Assembly: GCA_016931855.1 (NCBI GenBank)
Contig: JAFGDZ010000080.1
Span: 1-32,731 of the forward strand
Reading direction: 5' to 3'
Origin: Bacteroidales bacterium
Lineage (GTDB): Bacteria; Bacteroidota; Bacteroidia; Bacteroidales; Tenuifilaceae
Length of the DNA: 32,731 nucleotides
Position 1 is the first letter of the stretch; each line of letters starts with the position of its first letter. Shown here in pieces: positions 24,721 through 32,599 of this stretch. The notes under the pieces are model-generated. The model was not told the DNA's origin. It ran no database searches and saw nothing but the letters and a program-made list of their open reading frames with translations. The translations under genes and the position numbers were made by a program.

Positions 24721-25740
24721 TTATTTAGCCCAAGGCGAAGGGTCGATGCCCGCATCGGGAGTAAAATCGCCGTAACGCACAGCAATCTCATCTAAAAGAG
24801 TAAAGAGTTCTTCTGGCTCGTTTAGGGTTACCAGCTTTAGGCGGGTCTCCTTAAAGTGAGGAATCCCCTTAAAGTAGCAGGTAAAGTGGCGGCGCATTTC
24901 AAGAATTCCCGTTCGGCCACCCTTTATCTCCAACGATTTTGAAAGGTGCTCCTTGGCTAAATCAACCCGCTGAATAACGTTTAAGGTTGGCATAAGTTCA
25001 CCAGTTTCTAGGTAATGCTTTATCTCCTTAAAAATCCATGGGCGACCGTAGGTTGCACGACCAATCATAATGGCATCAACACCATAGGTATCAAAGGCGC
25101 GCTTAGCCTTTTCGGGGCCATCAATATCGCCATTCCCAATAATTGGGATATGCATGCGCGGATTGTTCTTCACCTGGCCAATTAGTGTCCAGTCGGCCTC
25201 ACCCTTGTATAACTGAGCACGGGTACGCCCATGTATGGTTAGCGCCACAATGCCAACATCCTGCAAACGCTCGGCTATCTCCACAATATTCTTCATGCTA
25301 TCGTCCCAACCCAATCGGGTTTTTACGGTAACAGGCAAATGCGTTGCATTAACAATTTGGCGGGTCATCTCAACCATTTTGGGTACATCCTTCATCATAC
25401 CCGAACCTGCGCCACGCCCAGCAATCTTCTTAACTGGACAACCAAAGTTTATATCGATTATATCGGGGTTTGCCTCAGTAGCCACCTTTGCTGCCTCAAC
25501 CATACTCTCAATATTGTGACCGTATAGCTGAATGCCTATGGGGCGCTCGTAATCGTATATATTAAGCTTTGCCACGCTGGACTGCGCATCGCGAATGAGG
25601 CCATCGGAGTTAATAAACTCCGTGTACATCATATCGGCACCAAAGCGCTTACACATGTACCTAAACGATGGGTCGGTAACATCCTCCATTGGAGCCAAAA
25701 ACAGCGGGTTACGCTCAAACTCAACCTTTCCTATTCTCAC
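24721..25740 (-). CDS. dusB: tRNA-dihydrouridine synthase
   Basis: 339 residues; the start is GTG, since an in-frame stop lies two codons upstream and no ATG occurs before residue 17. FMN-binding TIM-barrel features: LFLAPMEDVTDPSFR near the N terminus, the catalytic loop NFGCPVKKIAGRGAGSG with C101 as the proton donor, VTVKTRLGWDD, HGRTRAQLYKG, and IGNGDI followed by MIGRATYGRPWIF. It reduces specific uridines in tRNA using FMN and NADPH. By length and the GxGSGMM segment it belongs to the DusB subgroup. Confidence 0.96.
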   Translation of the reverse strand: MRIGKVEFERNPLFLAPMEDVTDPSFRYMCKRFGADMMYTEFINSDGLIRDAQSSVAKLNIYDYERPIGIQLYGHNIESMVEAAKVATEANPDIIDINFGCPVKKIAGRGAGSGMMKDVPKMVEMTRQIVNATHLPVTVKTRLGWDDSMKNIVEIAERLQDVGIVALTIHGRTRAQLYKGEADWTLIGQVKNNPRMHIPIIGNGDIDGPEKAKRAFDTYGVDAIMIGRATYGRPWIFKEIKHYLETGELMPTLNVIQRVDLAKEHLSKSLEIKGGRTGILEMRRHFTCYFKGIPHFKETRLKLVTLNEPEELFTLLDEIAVRYGDFTPDAGIDPSPWAK

Positions 25741-25810
25741 GTCTCAAATTGTTTAGGGGACAAAAATACTCACATTCAACGAAAAGAAATACCTCTTGGT
25801 TATATTTGCA

Positions 25811-25900
25811 GGAAGAAGAGGTAGATGAGGGAGTGGAGGAAGAAGAGGAAGAAGAGGAAGAAGAGGAAGAAGAGGAGGAAGAAGAGGAAGGAGAAGAAGT
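25811..25900. repeat. Purine-rich GAAGAGGAA simple repeat
   Basis: About 90 bases consist almost only of GAG, GAA and AGG triplets on the plus strand. They open a meaningless poly-glutamate frame. It is the pyrimidine-rich tail (seen from the other strand) of the adjoining dispersed repeat copy. Confidence 0.9.
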
Positions 25901-25901
25901 G

Positions 25902-25974
25902 GAGGAATTTGAAGAAGTAGAGAAAGTCGTCCATTCGTGTTAATTCGTAAAATTTGCGTTATCTGTGTTCTATG
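25902..25974 (-). repeat. Dispersed intergenic repeat, copy B (73-bp core)
   Basis: Read on the minus strand (begins CATAGAACACAGATAACGCA), this matches 6979-7051 at about 60 of 73 positions by eye, ending in the identical CTCTACTTCTTCAAATTCCTC-type block. It lies between dusB and the CPBP protease gene and continues into the purine-rich tract. Confidence 0.8.
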
Positions 25975-26018
25975 CAACACATCACTATACACCAGAAACT
26001 AAACACTTAAACCACTAC

Positions 26019-26918
26019 ATGTTAGAAAACCTGTCAACATCAGCCAAAATAGTTTTTGTTCTGCTACTATCGCTTCTATCATTCCTTGTTTGCTTTTTAC
26101 TGGGATTGCTACTAGTTAAAGTTCTTTATGGAACCAGCGGACTGGCCCTTCCCGCGTTTGATGCGTCAAGCACCTCTACAATTAGTGCCTTTAAGGTGAT
26201 GCAGGTAATGCAAACCATTGGTCTGTTTATTATCCCGGCAATAGTGGCGGCAATGGCATTTAGTAAAACACCTTGGATTTACCTAAAATTTAGCTCCACC
26301 AGCAGCAAAGTATTAGGACTTGCAGCCATTGCAACCGTTGTTATGCTACCTGCAATTAACCTTATGGCATCGGCAAATGAGCTGCTCCCCCTACCCCAAT
26401 GGCTAAACGGGATGGAAGAGAATGCCAAACGACTTACCGAGGCATTCCTTAGGGTTGATTCCATATCGGCACTGCTTTTTAACCTATTCATGATTGCCGT
26501 TCTTCCCGCCATTGGCGAGGAGCTGCTTTTCCGCGGATTAATTCAAAAGCTGTTCACCAAGGTATCGGGAAGTAACTTTTGGGGAGTTTTTATTGCAGCC
26601 CTTGTTTTTAGCGCCATCCACTTTCAGTTTAAAGGATTTTTACCACGACTAGCGCTAGGGATGGTATTTGGTTACATGCTGGTGTGGAGTCGCTCCATTT
26701 GGGTGCCCATTGTTGCCCACTTCACAAACAATGCCTTTGCCGTTTTGGCTTACCACTTTGTACACCAGGGTAACCTCCCCGCCGAAACCGAGACTGTTGG
26801 CTCTCTTCAGCAGCTATGGCCCATTGGCATTGTAAGCCTTGCGCTTACCGCGCTGCTACTCTTTGAGATTAAAAAAAGAGGCGACGCTAGGAGTTTGGGG
26901 GTAGGGGAAGAGGAGTAA
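26019..26918 (+). CDS. CPBP-family intramembrane metalloprotease (CAAX/Abi type)
   Basis: 299 residues from ATG (MLENLSTSAK); the longer GTG frame would run into the intergenic repeat and is rejected. Seven or eight hydrophobic spans. The catalytic motifs of the CPBP family are present: EELLFR with E167, E168 and R172; FSAIHFQF with H201; and HFTNNAF with H234 and N238. These residues form the intramembrane metal-dependent protease site of the Rce1-like family. Substrates of bacterial members range from prenylated-like proteins to bacteriocins; the role here is unknown. A strong terminator follows. Confidence 0.94.
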   Translation: MLENLSTSAKIVFVLLLSLLSFLVCFLLGLLLVKVLYGTSGLALPAFDASSTSTISAFKVMQVMQTIGLFIIPAIVAAMAFSKTPWIYLKFSSTSSKVLGLAAIATVVMLPAINLMASANELLPLPQWLNGMEENAKRLTEAFLRVDSISALLFNLFMIAVLPAIGEELLFRGLIQKLFTKVSGSNFWGVFIAALVFSAIHFQFKGFLPRLALGMVFGYMLVWSRSIWVPIVAHFTNNAFAVLAYHFVHQGNLPAETETVGSLQQLWPIGIVSLALTALLLFEIKKRGDARSLGVGEEE

Positions 26919-26950
26919 TTTGACCTTCATGATAACGCGCACAACCATAT

Positions 26951-26982
26951 AAAAAACGCGAGGCATATGCCTCGCGTTTTTT
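26951..26982. terminator. Perfectly palindromic bidirectional terminator
   Basis: AAAAAACGCGAGGCAT followed directly by ATGCCTCGCGTTTTTT gives a 32-base perfect palindrome. It forms a long stem with a four-base ATAT loop and T runs in both directions, between the converging CPBP and unknown helical protein genes. Confidence 0.92.
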
Positions 26983-27017
26983 AACAAAATATCTATTCCA
27001 GAAGATTACCCGTTAAC

Positions 27018-27749
27018 CTAAAGAAAATCGCCTAAGCCACGCTCAAGCATTTGCAAGCCCTTAAGTTCGTTCTTGCGGTAAACGTAAACAACGCCGTACT
27101 CCCTGGCGCGCTCACGGCGCTCATCATCGGGCAAATCCTTAAAACTTGCCTCTACCTCGTTCCAAATGCTAAGAATTATTTCATCGGCCCTATCGCGAAG
27201 CGAGTTTAGGTCGTTAAGCGCACGCTGGGTGTTCTGCTGAAGAATTTTTTGGTGATTATAGGCCTCAACAAAGTTCTCGTACCTAACCTTAACAAGCGCT
27301 ATATTGGGATTGGTTACAGCGGTTTGCCCCATGCGCATACGGCTGGTTTCGCCATCAATAATTAGCTTACCCCAATCAATAAGTTCCTTTTCGGAGTTAA
27401 GCGATGGCAGCTTACGCTCATCCACATCCATACTGTAAACCTTCCTAATCTCAGGCGACATCTCGCCACGGGCAATGGCCATATTTAGCACCTGAATAAA
27501 GTGCGACAGGTACAGTTTTGCCTTACGCATTACGTTGTTATAATCCTGACTCTTGTCAATCTGCACCGTATAGGCAGCCTTATAGGTTGCCATTGCTTTC
27601 TCAAAAGAATCAATAAAAAGCTGTGCTTTTGTAAATGAGCTTTGGGAGAATGCTAACTTAAATGGAGGCAGGTCTTTCCCCTTCTTATAGGCAGTTTTTA
27701 GGGCTCGGAGGCGAGCCACATCTGTGTTGGGCAAACGACGGTATGGCAT
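27018..27749 (-). CDS. Helical cytoplasmic protein of unknown function
   Basis: 243 residues, no signal peptide or membrane span. It is highly charged, almost entirely helical, with a coiled-coil-like middle and C-terminal stretch (NHQKILQQNTQRALNDLNSL, RADEIILSIWNEVEASF, DDERRERAREYGVVYVYR). I recognise no named domain. A promoter-like element precedes it, and the shared palindromic terminator marks its end, so it looks like a single-gene unit. The start ATG is chosen because stops and poor sequence lie upstream. Confidence 0.85.
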   Translation of the reverse strand: MPYRRLPNTDVARLRALKTAYKKGKDLPPFKLAFSQSSFTKAQLFIDSFEKAMATYKAAYTVQIDKSQDYNNVMRKAKLYLSHFIQVLNMAIARGEMSPEIRKVYSMDVDERKLPSLNSEKELIDWGKLIIDGETSRMRMGQTAVTNPNIALVKVRYENFVEAYNHQKILQQNTQRALNDLNSLRDRADEIILSIWNEVEASFKDLPDDERRERAREYGVVYVYRKNELKGLQMLERGLGDFL

Positions 27750-27781
27750 GGCACTAGTGTTAACAACTTGTTAATAATGTG

Positions 27782-27811
27782 CGAATATAATCAACAACAA
27801 ACAAAAAACAA
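27782..27811 (-). promoter_or_regulatory. Promoter-like element for the helical protein gene
   Basis: On the minus strand, TTG and TATATTCG are 19 bases apart. TATATTCG differs from TAnnTTTG by one base. It is 33 bases from the ATG. Confidence 0.45.
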
Positions 27812-27956
27812 GGGTATTCGTAAATTATTTTTCATCACACTTAGCTCTGACCATCAATTTTTTACATCGCGAATGGACACAACAAGCTTTTAACACCAGT
27901 TACTTCTCAGGCTTTTCAACATACCTTTATTTCTTCTAAGGCCAATAAAAAAACAT

Positions 27957-27964
27957 TACTTTTG
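27957..27964 (+). promoter_or_regulatory. Promoter -7 element of kbl
   Basis: TACTTTTG fits TAnnTTTG exactly, 37 bases ahead of the ATG of the glycine acetyltransferase gene. No convincing -33 element is visible. The 200 bases before it hold no gene. Confidence 0.55.
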
Positions 27965-28001
27965 AAGTCAATTGATTAACCTCATTCAACAACATAGCAC
28001 T

Positions 28002-29192
28002 ATGTACGGAAAAATGCAAGAATTCCTAGCCAATGAGCTCAAAGCCATTGAGGAAGCAGGTTTGTACAAAAACGAGCGCATTATTACCACAGCGCAAACA
28101 GCACAAATTAAGGTTAGCACAGGACAAGAGGTGCTAAACTTTTGCGCTAACAACTACCTTGGACTATCAAATCATCCACGCTTGGTAAAGGCTGCTAAGG
28201 ATGCAATGGATACTCACGGGTTTGGTATGTCGTCGGTTCGCTTTATCTGTGGAACTCAGGATATTCACAAGCAACTGGAGAAGAAAATTGCCGACTACTT
28301 TGGCACCGAGGATACCATCCTTTACATTGCTGCTTTTGATGCAAACGGTGGTGTTTTTGAACCGCTTTTTGGCGAGGAAGATGCTATTATTTCCGACTCT
28401 CTTAACCACGCCTCAATTATTGATGGTGTTCGCCTTTGCAAGGCTCAGCGTTACCGCTACAACAATGCCGATATGAAGGATCTTGAGGAGAAGCTAAAGC
28501 TTGCTCAGGCTCAACGTTTCCGCATTATTGTTACCGATGGTGTTTTCTCTATGGACGGCAACGTGGCTCCAATGGATAAGATTTGCGAGCTTGCAGAGAA
28601 GTACAATGCCCTTGTAATGATTGACGAAAGCCATTCGGCTGGTGTTGCAGGAGCAACTGGCCGTGGTGTTACCGAGCAGTTTAACGTTCGCGGTAAGGCC
28701 GATATCATTACTGGCACCCTTGGTAAAGCCTTTGGTGGTGGTTGCGGTGGATTTACTACTGGTCGTAAGGAGATTATCGACATGCTTCGCCAACGCTCAC
28801 GCCCATACCTATTCTCAAACTCAATGCCTCCTGCAATTGTTGGCGCGGGTATTGAAGCATTCAACATGTTTGAGGAGAGCAGCGCGCTACACGATAAGCT
28901 AGTTAAGAACACCAAGTACTTTATGGAAAAGATGACCGCTGCTGGCTTCGATATTAAGCCTTCGCAAAGCGCTATTGTTGCGGTTATGCTTTATGATGCA
29001 AAACTTTCTCAGGATATGGCTGCAGCGCTACTTGATGAGGGAATCTACGTAATTGGGTTCTACTACCCAGTAGTGCCAAAGAACGAGGCACGTATTCGCG
29101 TTCAGGTATCGGCTGGTCACGAGGTTGAGCACCTTGACAAGTGTATTGCTGCCTTTACTAAGGTTGGTAAAAAGTTAGGCGTTATAAAATAG
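28002..29192 (+). CDS. kbl: Glycine C-acetyltransferase (2-amino-3-ketobutyrate CoA ligase)
   Basis: 396 residues from ATG (MYGKMQEFLA), close to the usual Kbl length; a TTG 30 bases earlier is rejected. PLP-dependent alpha-oxoamine synthase features: FCANNYLGLSNHP (48-60), FICGTQDIHKQLE, DSLNHASIIDG (132-142), VTDGVFSMDGNVAP (177-190), IDESHSAG (207-214) with the PLP-contacting Asp and His, and GTLGKAFGGGCGG with the Schiff-base lysine K242. The enzyme interconverts glycine plus acetyl-CoA and 2-amino-3-ketobutyrate in threonine degradation. Threonine dehydrogenase is not adjacent, so it is probably encoded elsewhere. Confidence 0.95.
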   Translation: MYGKMQEFLANELKAIEEAGLYKNERIITTAQTAQIKVSTGQEVLNFCANNYLGLSNHPRLVKAAKDAMDTHGFGMSSVRFICGTQDIHKQLEKKIADYFGTEDTILYIAAFDANGGVFEPLFGEEDAIISDSLNHASIIDGVRLCKAQRYRYNNADMKDLEEKLKLAQAQRFRIIVTDGVFSMDGNVAPMDKICELAEKYNALVMIDESHSAGVAGATGRGVTEQFNVRGKADIITGTLGKAFGGGCGGFTTGRKEIIDMLRQRSRPYLFSNSMPPAIVGAGIEAFNMFEESSALHDKLVKNTKYFMEKMTAAGFDIKPSQSAIVAVMLYDAKLSQDMAAALLDEGIYVIGFYYPVVPKNEARIRVQVSAGHEVEHLDKCIAAFTKVGKKLGVIK

Positions 29193-29216
29193 TTTTTACA
29201 AATTAACTATATTTAC

Positions 29217-29252
29217 AAACGGGCTGTTGGGATAACCTAACAGCCCGTTTTT
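29217..29252 (+). terminator. Intrinsic terminator after kbl
   Basis: AAACGGGCTGTT pairs perfectly with AACAGCCCGTTT (12 bp, 10-base loop), followed by T-rich sequence, 24 bases after the kbl stop. Confidence 0.92.
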
Positions 29253-29284
29253 GATTTAAGCATCAAATTATATTTTATCCAAAG

Positions 29285-29986
29285 ATGACATTAACCATAC
29301 TACGAAAATACTACCAGACTACCACTAGAAGCGAGGGTTTTTGGAAGTGCGGACTTTCTCATCTCTTACTGTTTGTGTTCTTTATGTTCTACGGATTTGT
29401 CACTAGTAGCGAGTTGTACTTCCCCGTGTCGTTACTATCCTTTTCAGTACTAAGCGATTTTAATAAAATAAAACTAGGCGTCAACGTAGATTTGGGCAAC
29501 CTTCTTACTTTTCCGCTCAGCAAGGGAAGGCTATTCCGCATCCTATTTGCAAAAAATTTCTTCTCAGAGAAATTCATTCTCCTTCTCTCCTATTTGTTGA
29601 TAATCAATATTATTCATCATTTTCATATCTCAATCAATTTTCTCTTGATTACTGCCTATACGCTATACTGCATTATATTTGTTCCTATTGATATTCTATC
29701 GAGAAGAAAAGCGGCTTTTTCAGTAGTGTTTAAACTCGTGGCGCCACTCACCATGATACATATTCTTCCTTTTATGGTTAACGAATTAAACCCAGCTAGA
29801 GCTAATTTTGATTTTGTTACAAAATTTGCAGTAACATCACTCACCCCTATTCACTACTTTGCCATTTTGGGCTTCGCCATTTGTTTCAGCTTACTGGCTT
29901 ACTATGCCTTCAAAAAAGCTTATGTAAAAACGCCTTTTAGCAGGTCATACATAGTAAAAAACTTTAACAAGAACTATTGGTACTAG
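29285..29986 (+). CDS. ABC exporter membrane subunit (first)
   Basis: 233 residues with about six hydrophobic spans (for example LSHLLLFVFFMFYGFV, FILLLSYLLIINIIHHF, YFAILGFAICFSLLAYYAF) and a cytoplasmic segment between spans 2 and 3 (NLLTFPLSKGRLFRILFAKN) typical of ABC-2-type export permeases. It is the first of three tightly packed plus-strand genes; the second permease starts two bases after its stop and an ABC ATPase follows. The gene is visibly more AT-rich than its neighbours. Substrate unknown. Confidence 0.82.
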   Translation: MTLTILRKYYQTTTRSEGFWKCGLSHLLLFVFFMFYGFVTSSELYFPVSLLSFSVLSDFNKIKLGVNVDLGNLLTFPLSKGRLFRILFAKNFFSEKFILLLSYLLIINIIHHFHISINFLLITAYTLYCIIFVPIDILSRRKAAFSVVFKLVAPLTMIHILPFMVNELNPARANFDFVTKFAVTSLTPIHYFAILGFAICFSLLAYYAFKKAYVKTPFSRSYIVKNFNKNYWY

Positions 29987-29988
29987 CC

Positions 29989-30603
29989 ATGTTGCTAATT
30001 CTACTTAAACATCAAATTAGATCTGTCTTTTTTATGACTCTAGTCACGGCATTTTTCGCCAGTTTGGCCGAGTCATACCTCACCATAGCAATAGCGCCAT
30101 TGGTTCTTATGCTGCATCCAAAGTTGTTTTACAATGCATATTCAAGCATGCTTATTTCTATCATACAAATCAGAATATCAAACATTAAACCATCAAAAAT
30201 ATTAGCACTACATAACCTCTCCCTATTGATTTGGTTTACCTTTTGGTACTTACTGGGAAAGCTGCTGGCCCTTTTTGTGCTACATACATCGCTAAGCACC
30301 GAGCTGTTTCATTACCTAGCGTTTACTTGTTGCCTACTACTCTCTTTTACAGCCGGAAACCACTTGAGTAATTCCGATTTATTTACCTACAAATTCCCAT
30401 TTGTGCGGCTACTTACGCTAACACTAGCGTTCACTTTCTGCTTAACATTTCTTCTGTCTATAATCCTTATAATTTCTGCATATCACCATAAACTCCTTAC
30501 AATAACGTTACTTCTACCTGTTTTTTTTGGCATATGGTACTCCGGCTTACGGCGGTTAAAAGAGATTACCTACTTTAAATTTTTAGTTAGAAACAATGAT
30601 TAG
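29989..30603 (+). CDS. ABC exporter membrane subunit (second)
   Basis: 204 residues from ATG (MLLILLKHQIRSVFF); an overlapping TTG start is less likely. Five or six hydrophobic spans (LAESYLTIAIAPLVLML, LSLLIWFTFWYLLGKLLAL, LTLAFTFCLTFLLSIILIIS) with a basic C terminus. Its stop overlaps the start of the ATPase gene by eight bases. No separate family was recognised, but the position between a permease and an ATPase supports a transporter subunit. It is smaller than a typical ABC-2 permease, as is the first subunit, so the two may form a heterodimer. Confidence 0.78.
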   Translation: MLLILLKHQIRSVFFMTLVTAFFASLAESYLTIAIAPLVLMLHPKLFYNAYSSMLISIIQIRISNIKPSKILALHNLSLLIWFTFWYLLGKLLALFVLHTSLSTELFHYLAFTCCLLLSFTAGNHLSNSDLFTYKFPFVRLLTLTLAFTFCLTFLLSIILIISAYHHKLLTITLLLPVFFGIWYSGLRRLKEITYFKFLVRNND

Positions 30604-31357
30604 CATATCAAATATTCACAAAGCCTATAAATCTACTCAAGTACTAAAGGGTGTAGATTTGGGTATAAACTCTGGCTGCATTCAGGCTATTCTTGGTGCC
30701 AATGGCGCGGGCAAATCTACCTTAATAAAAATAGCTGCCTGTATTTTAGAGGCGGACAGCGGCGAGCTGTTTATAGACAATGAGAAAATCACCATCGACA
30801 GCTACAGCTACAGGGAAAAAATGGGCTATGTGTTTGAACAGCCAATGTATATTGATAAGCTAACGCCATACGAGTATCTGTACTTTGTAGGTAAAATGTA
30901 TGGCATTGAGAAGCAGACAATAGGCAATAGAGTAAATGAGCTTTTGGTGTTCTTTGGTTTGCACGAAAGCGATTGCTACATAGAGAGGCTATCGAAAGGA
31001 ATGAAAAGCAAGGTTAGCCTTGCTGCGGCGCTAATTCACAACCCAAAGCACCTAATTCTTGACGAGCCTTTTGATGGTGTTGATTTTTTATCGGTTCAAA
31101 AAACAACAAGGCTACTCCGCTCACTAGCCGAGAAAGGATGCACAATTTTAATCACCTCCCACCAGTACGATGTTATTGCTGACCTTTGTGATAGGTTTGC
31201 CCTTTTAAAGGATGGCAAAATCCTCTTTAATCAAACCTTAAGCGATTTGGAAACCGCGGCTAAGGAGCCTAACGGCAATCCCATATCGGTAAAACAATAT
31301 ATCGAAACGCTTATGGATGACAATACCTCCAGCCCCAACGAGCTATCGTGGGTATAG
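30596..31357 (+). CDS. ABC transporter ATP-binding protein
   Basis: 253 residues. Walker A GANGAGKST (34-42), Q-loop near YVFEQPMYI, signature region LSKGMKSKVSLAAAL (the LSGGQ position reads LSKGM), Walker B HLILDEPFDGVD and H-loop TSHQYD. The LSKGM form is common in exporters of the ABC-2 (bacitracin/antibiotic and Nod-type) class. It provides energy for the two membrane proteins encoded just upstream. What is exported is unknown; a peptide or lipid is plausible. Confidence 0.95.
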   Translation: MISISNIHKAYKSTQVLKGVDLGINSGCIQAILGANGAGKSTLIKIAACILEADSGELFIDNEKITIDSYSYREKMGYVFEQPMYIDKLTPYEYLYFVGKMYGIEKQTIGNRVNELLVFFGLHESDCYIERLSKGMKSKVSLAAALIHNPKHLILDEPFDGVDFLSVQKTTRLLRSLAEKGCTILITSHQYDVIADLCDRFALLKDGKILFNQTLSDLETAAKEPNGNPISVKQYIETLMDDNTSSPNELSWV

Positions 31358-31425
31358 CCATCTTTTTTACTAGTGCAACCCAATTGGGACGGTAATTCGA
31401 CTACTGCCTATCAGCCCGTTGTTTT

Positions 31426-31457
31426 TTTGCGACTATTTTGCGCTTTACATATCTTTG
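31426..31457 (+). promoter_or_regulatory. Consensus Bacteroidota promoter
   Basis: TTTG at 31426-31429, 20 bases, then TATCTTTG at 31450-31457, an exact fit to TTTG-N19/20-TAnnTTTG. The ATG of the next gene is only 16 bases further on, so the predicted 5' leader is about 10 bases. Confidence 0.85.
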
Positions 31458-31473
31458 CAAAAACCACTTTACG

Positions 31474-31821
31474 ATGATTAACGTTTCAGGGAAATGGCTC
31501 TACTCCGAGGAGTTTGATTACGGTACCGATACCGGATATGCCGAGTTCACCCAAACAGGGAATCAGATTACTGGCGTTATTGAGTACACCGAGAATATTG
31601 ATGGGGAGAAGCCGTTTAGGGTGCGCCAAGAGGTTCGTGGCGAGGTTAATGGCTCCGAAATTGAAGTTGAAGGCATTAGCGTTTCGTTCCCCGATGGGGA
31701 TGTTGATGGAGAGTACAACCTAGATTCATGGAACGGCGTTGTAACCGCCGAAGGCAAAATTGTGGGCTATAGCGTTGACAGCGAAGATATAAACGGCGTT
31801 TTTGTGCTTTGGCGCGAGTAA
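31474..31821 (+). CDS. Small beta-rich cytoplasmic protein of unknown function
   Basis: 115 residues from ATG (MINVSGKWLYSEEF); the longer frame would start at a TTG inside the promoter and is rejected. The sequence is a series of short strands with acidic loops (GYAEFTQTGNQITGVIEYTE, RQEVRGEVNGSEIEVEGISV, NGVVTAEGKIVGYSV, DINGVFVLWRE), a lipocalin-like or avidin-like small barrel pattern. Strongly acidic, no signal peptide. A consensus promoter directly precedes it and it ends one base before the convergent histidinol-phosphatase gene. No family was recognised. Confidence 0.85.
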   Translation: MINVSGKWLYSEEFDYGTDTGYAEFTQTGNQITGVIEYTENIDGEKPFRVRQEVRGEVNGSEIEVEGISVSFPDGDVDGEYNLDSWNGVVTAEGKIVGYSVDSEDINGVFVLWRE

Positions 31822-31822
31822 G

Positions 31823-32599
31823 CTAATCAATTCTATAAAACTCCCTTTTCCGGTTTGTGAACCTGACCAGTTCCTTTACTCCAAGGGCTCTGAGCTCATT
31901 TATTGCATCAGCAAAGAACTGTCCAACATTTTGCTCCACATGCGCATCGGAGCCCAGCGTTAAGGGCACCCTGTGCTTTACCAGCGCGTTTACAAACTGA
32001 GCCGATGGGTAGAACTCCTTACAGGGTTTTATGCGCCCGCTGGTGTTAACCTCAACCACAACATCGGCCTCCTTAAAAACCTTGGCAGCATGCTCGTAGT
32101 AAGGATTCAGGTCGAAGCTGGGATAGTAGGCAAACTTCTTGGCCAAATCAGCATGGCCAATAATATCGAACAAACCCGATTTAGCCGATTCCTCCACAAG
32201 CGCAAAGTAGCGGTTATAAAAAGCATCAATGTCAATACCATCGTAGGGAGTAATATCCGTATCAAAGTTCCAGTCATCAATAAAGTGAACGGAACCAATG
32301 CAGTAGTCCAACGGCAGAGATGTAATAAGCGCACCAATCTCCTTGGTTAACCCTGGTATATAGTCAACCTCGGCGCCAAACTTTACGCTAATGGGTGTAC
32401 TTTCATCCTCCTTTATACTAATTATGCGGTTACGCATAGCGGGAATGGCCTCTAACTTTGTAGCCCAGCCAACGGGTTTAAGGCAAATATGATCGGAGAA
32501 TCCTATCTCGGAAAGGCCTTTGTAGGCGGCTGATGTAAGCATCTCCTGGTGAGAGTTTTTCCCATCGGAGAAGTATGTGTGCATATGGTAATCGATCAT
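31823..32599 (-). CDS. PHP-type histidinol-phosphatase-like protein (HisJ/HisK family)
   Basis: 258 residues. PHP-domain metal ligands: HMHTYFSDG (H5, H7), HICL, the glutamate in FGAEVDY, GSVHFID, IIGHADLAKKF, and LTLGSDAH near the C terminus. This set is typical of the HisJ-type histidinol-phosphate phosphatase of the PHP superfamily, which carries out a late step of histidine synthesis. No his genes lie nearby, so another phosphoester substrate is possible. It converges on the small beta-rich protein gene with one base between the stops and no terminator. Confidence 0.88.
   Translation of the reverse strand: MIDYHMHTYFSDGKNSHQEMLTSAAYKGLSEIGFSDHICLKPVGWATKLEAIPAMRNRIISIKEDESTPISVKFGAEVDYIPGLTKEIGALITSLPLDYCIGSVHFIDDWNFDTDITPYDGIDIDAFYNRYFALVEESAKSGLFDIIGHADLAKKFAYYPSFDLNPYYEHAAKVFKEADVVVEVNTSGRIKPCKEFYPSAQFVNALVKHRVPLTLGSDAHVEQNVGQFFADAINELRALGVKELVRFTNRKREFYRID

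Noticed and set aside
25689-25943. 84-aa poly-glutamate frame
   Set aside because: Created by the GA-rich simple repeat; no start context or conserved pattern.
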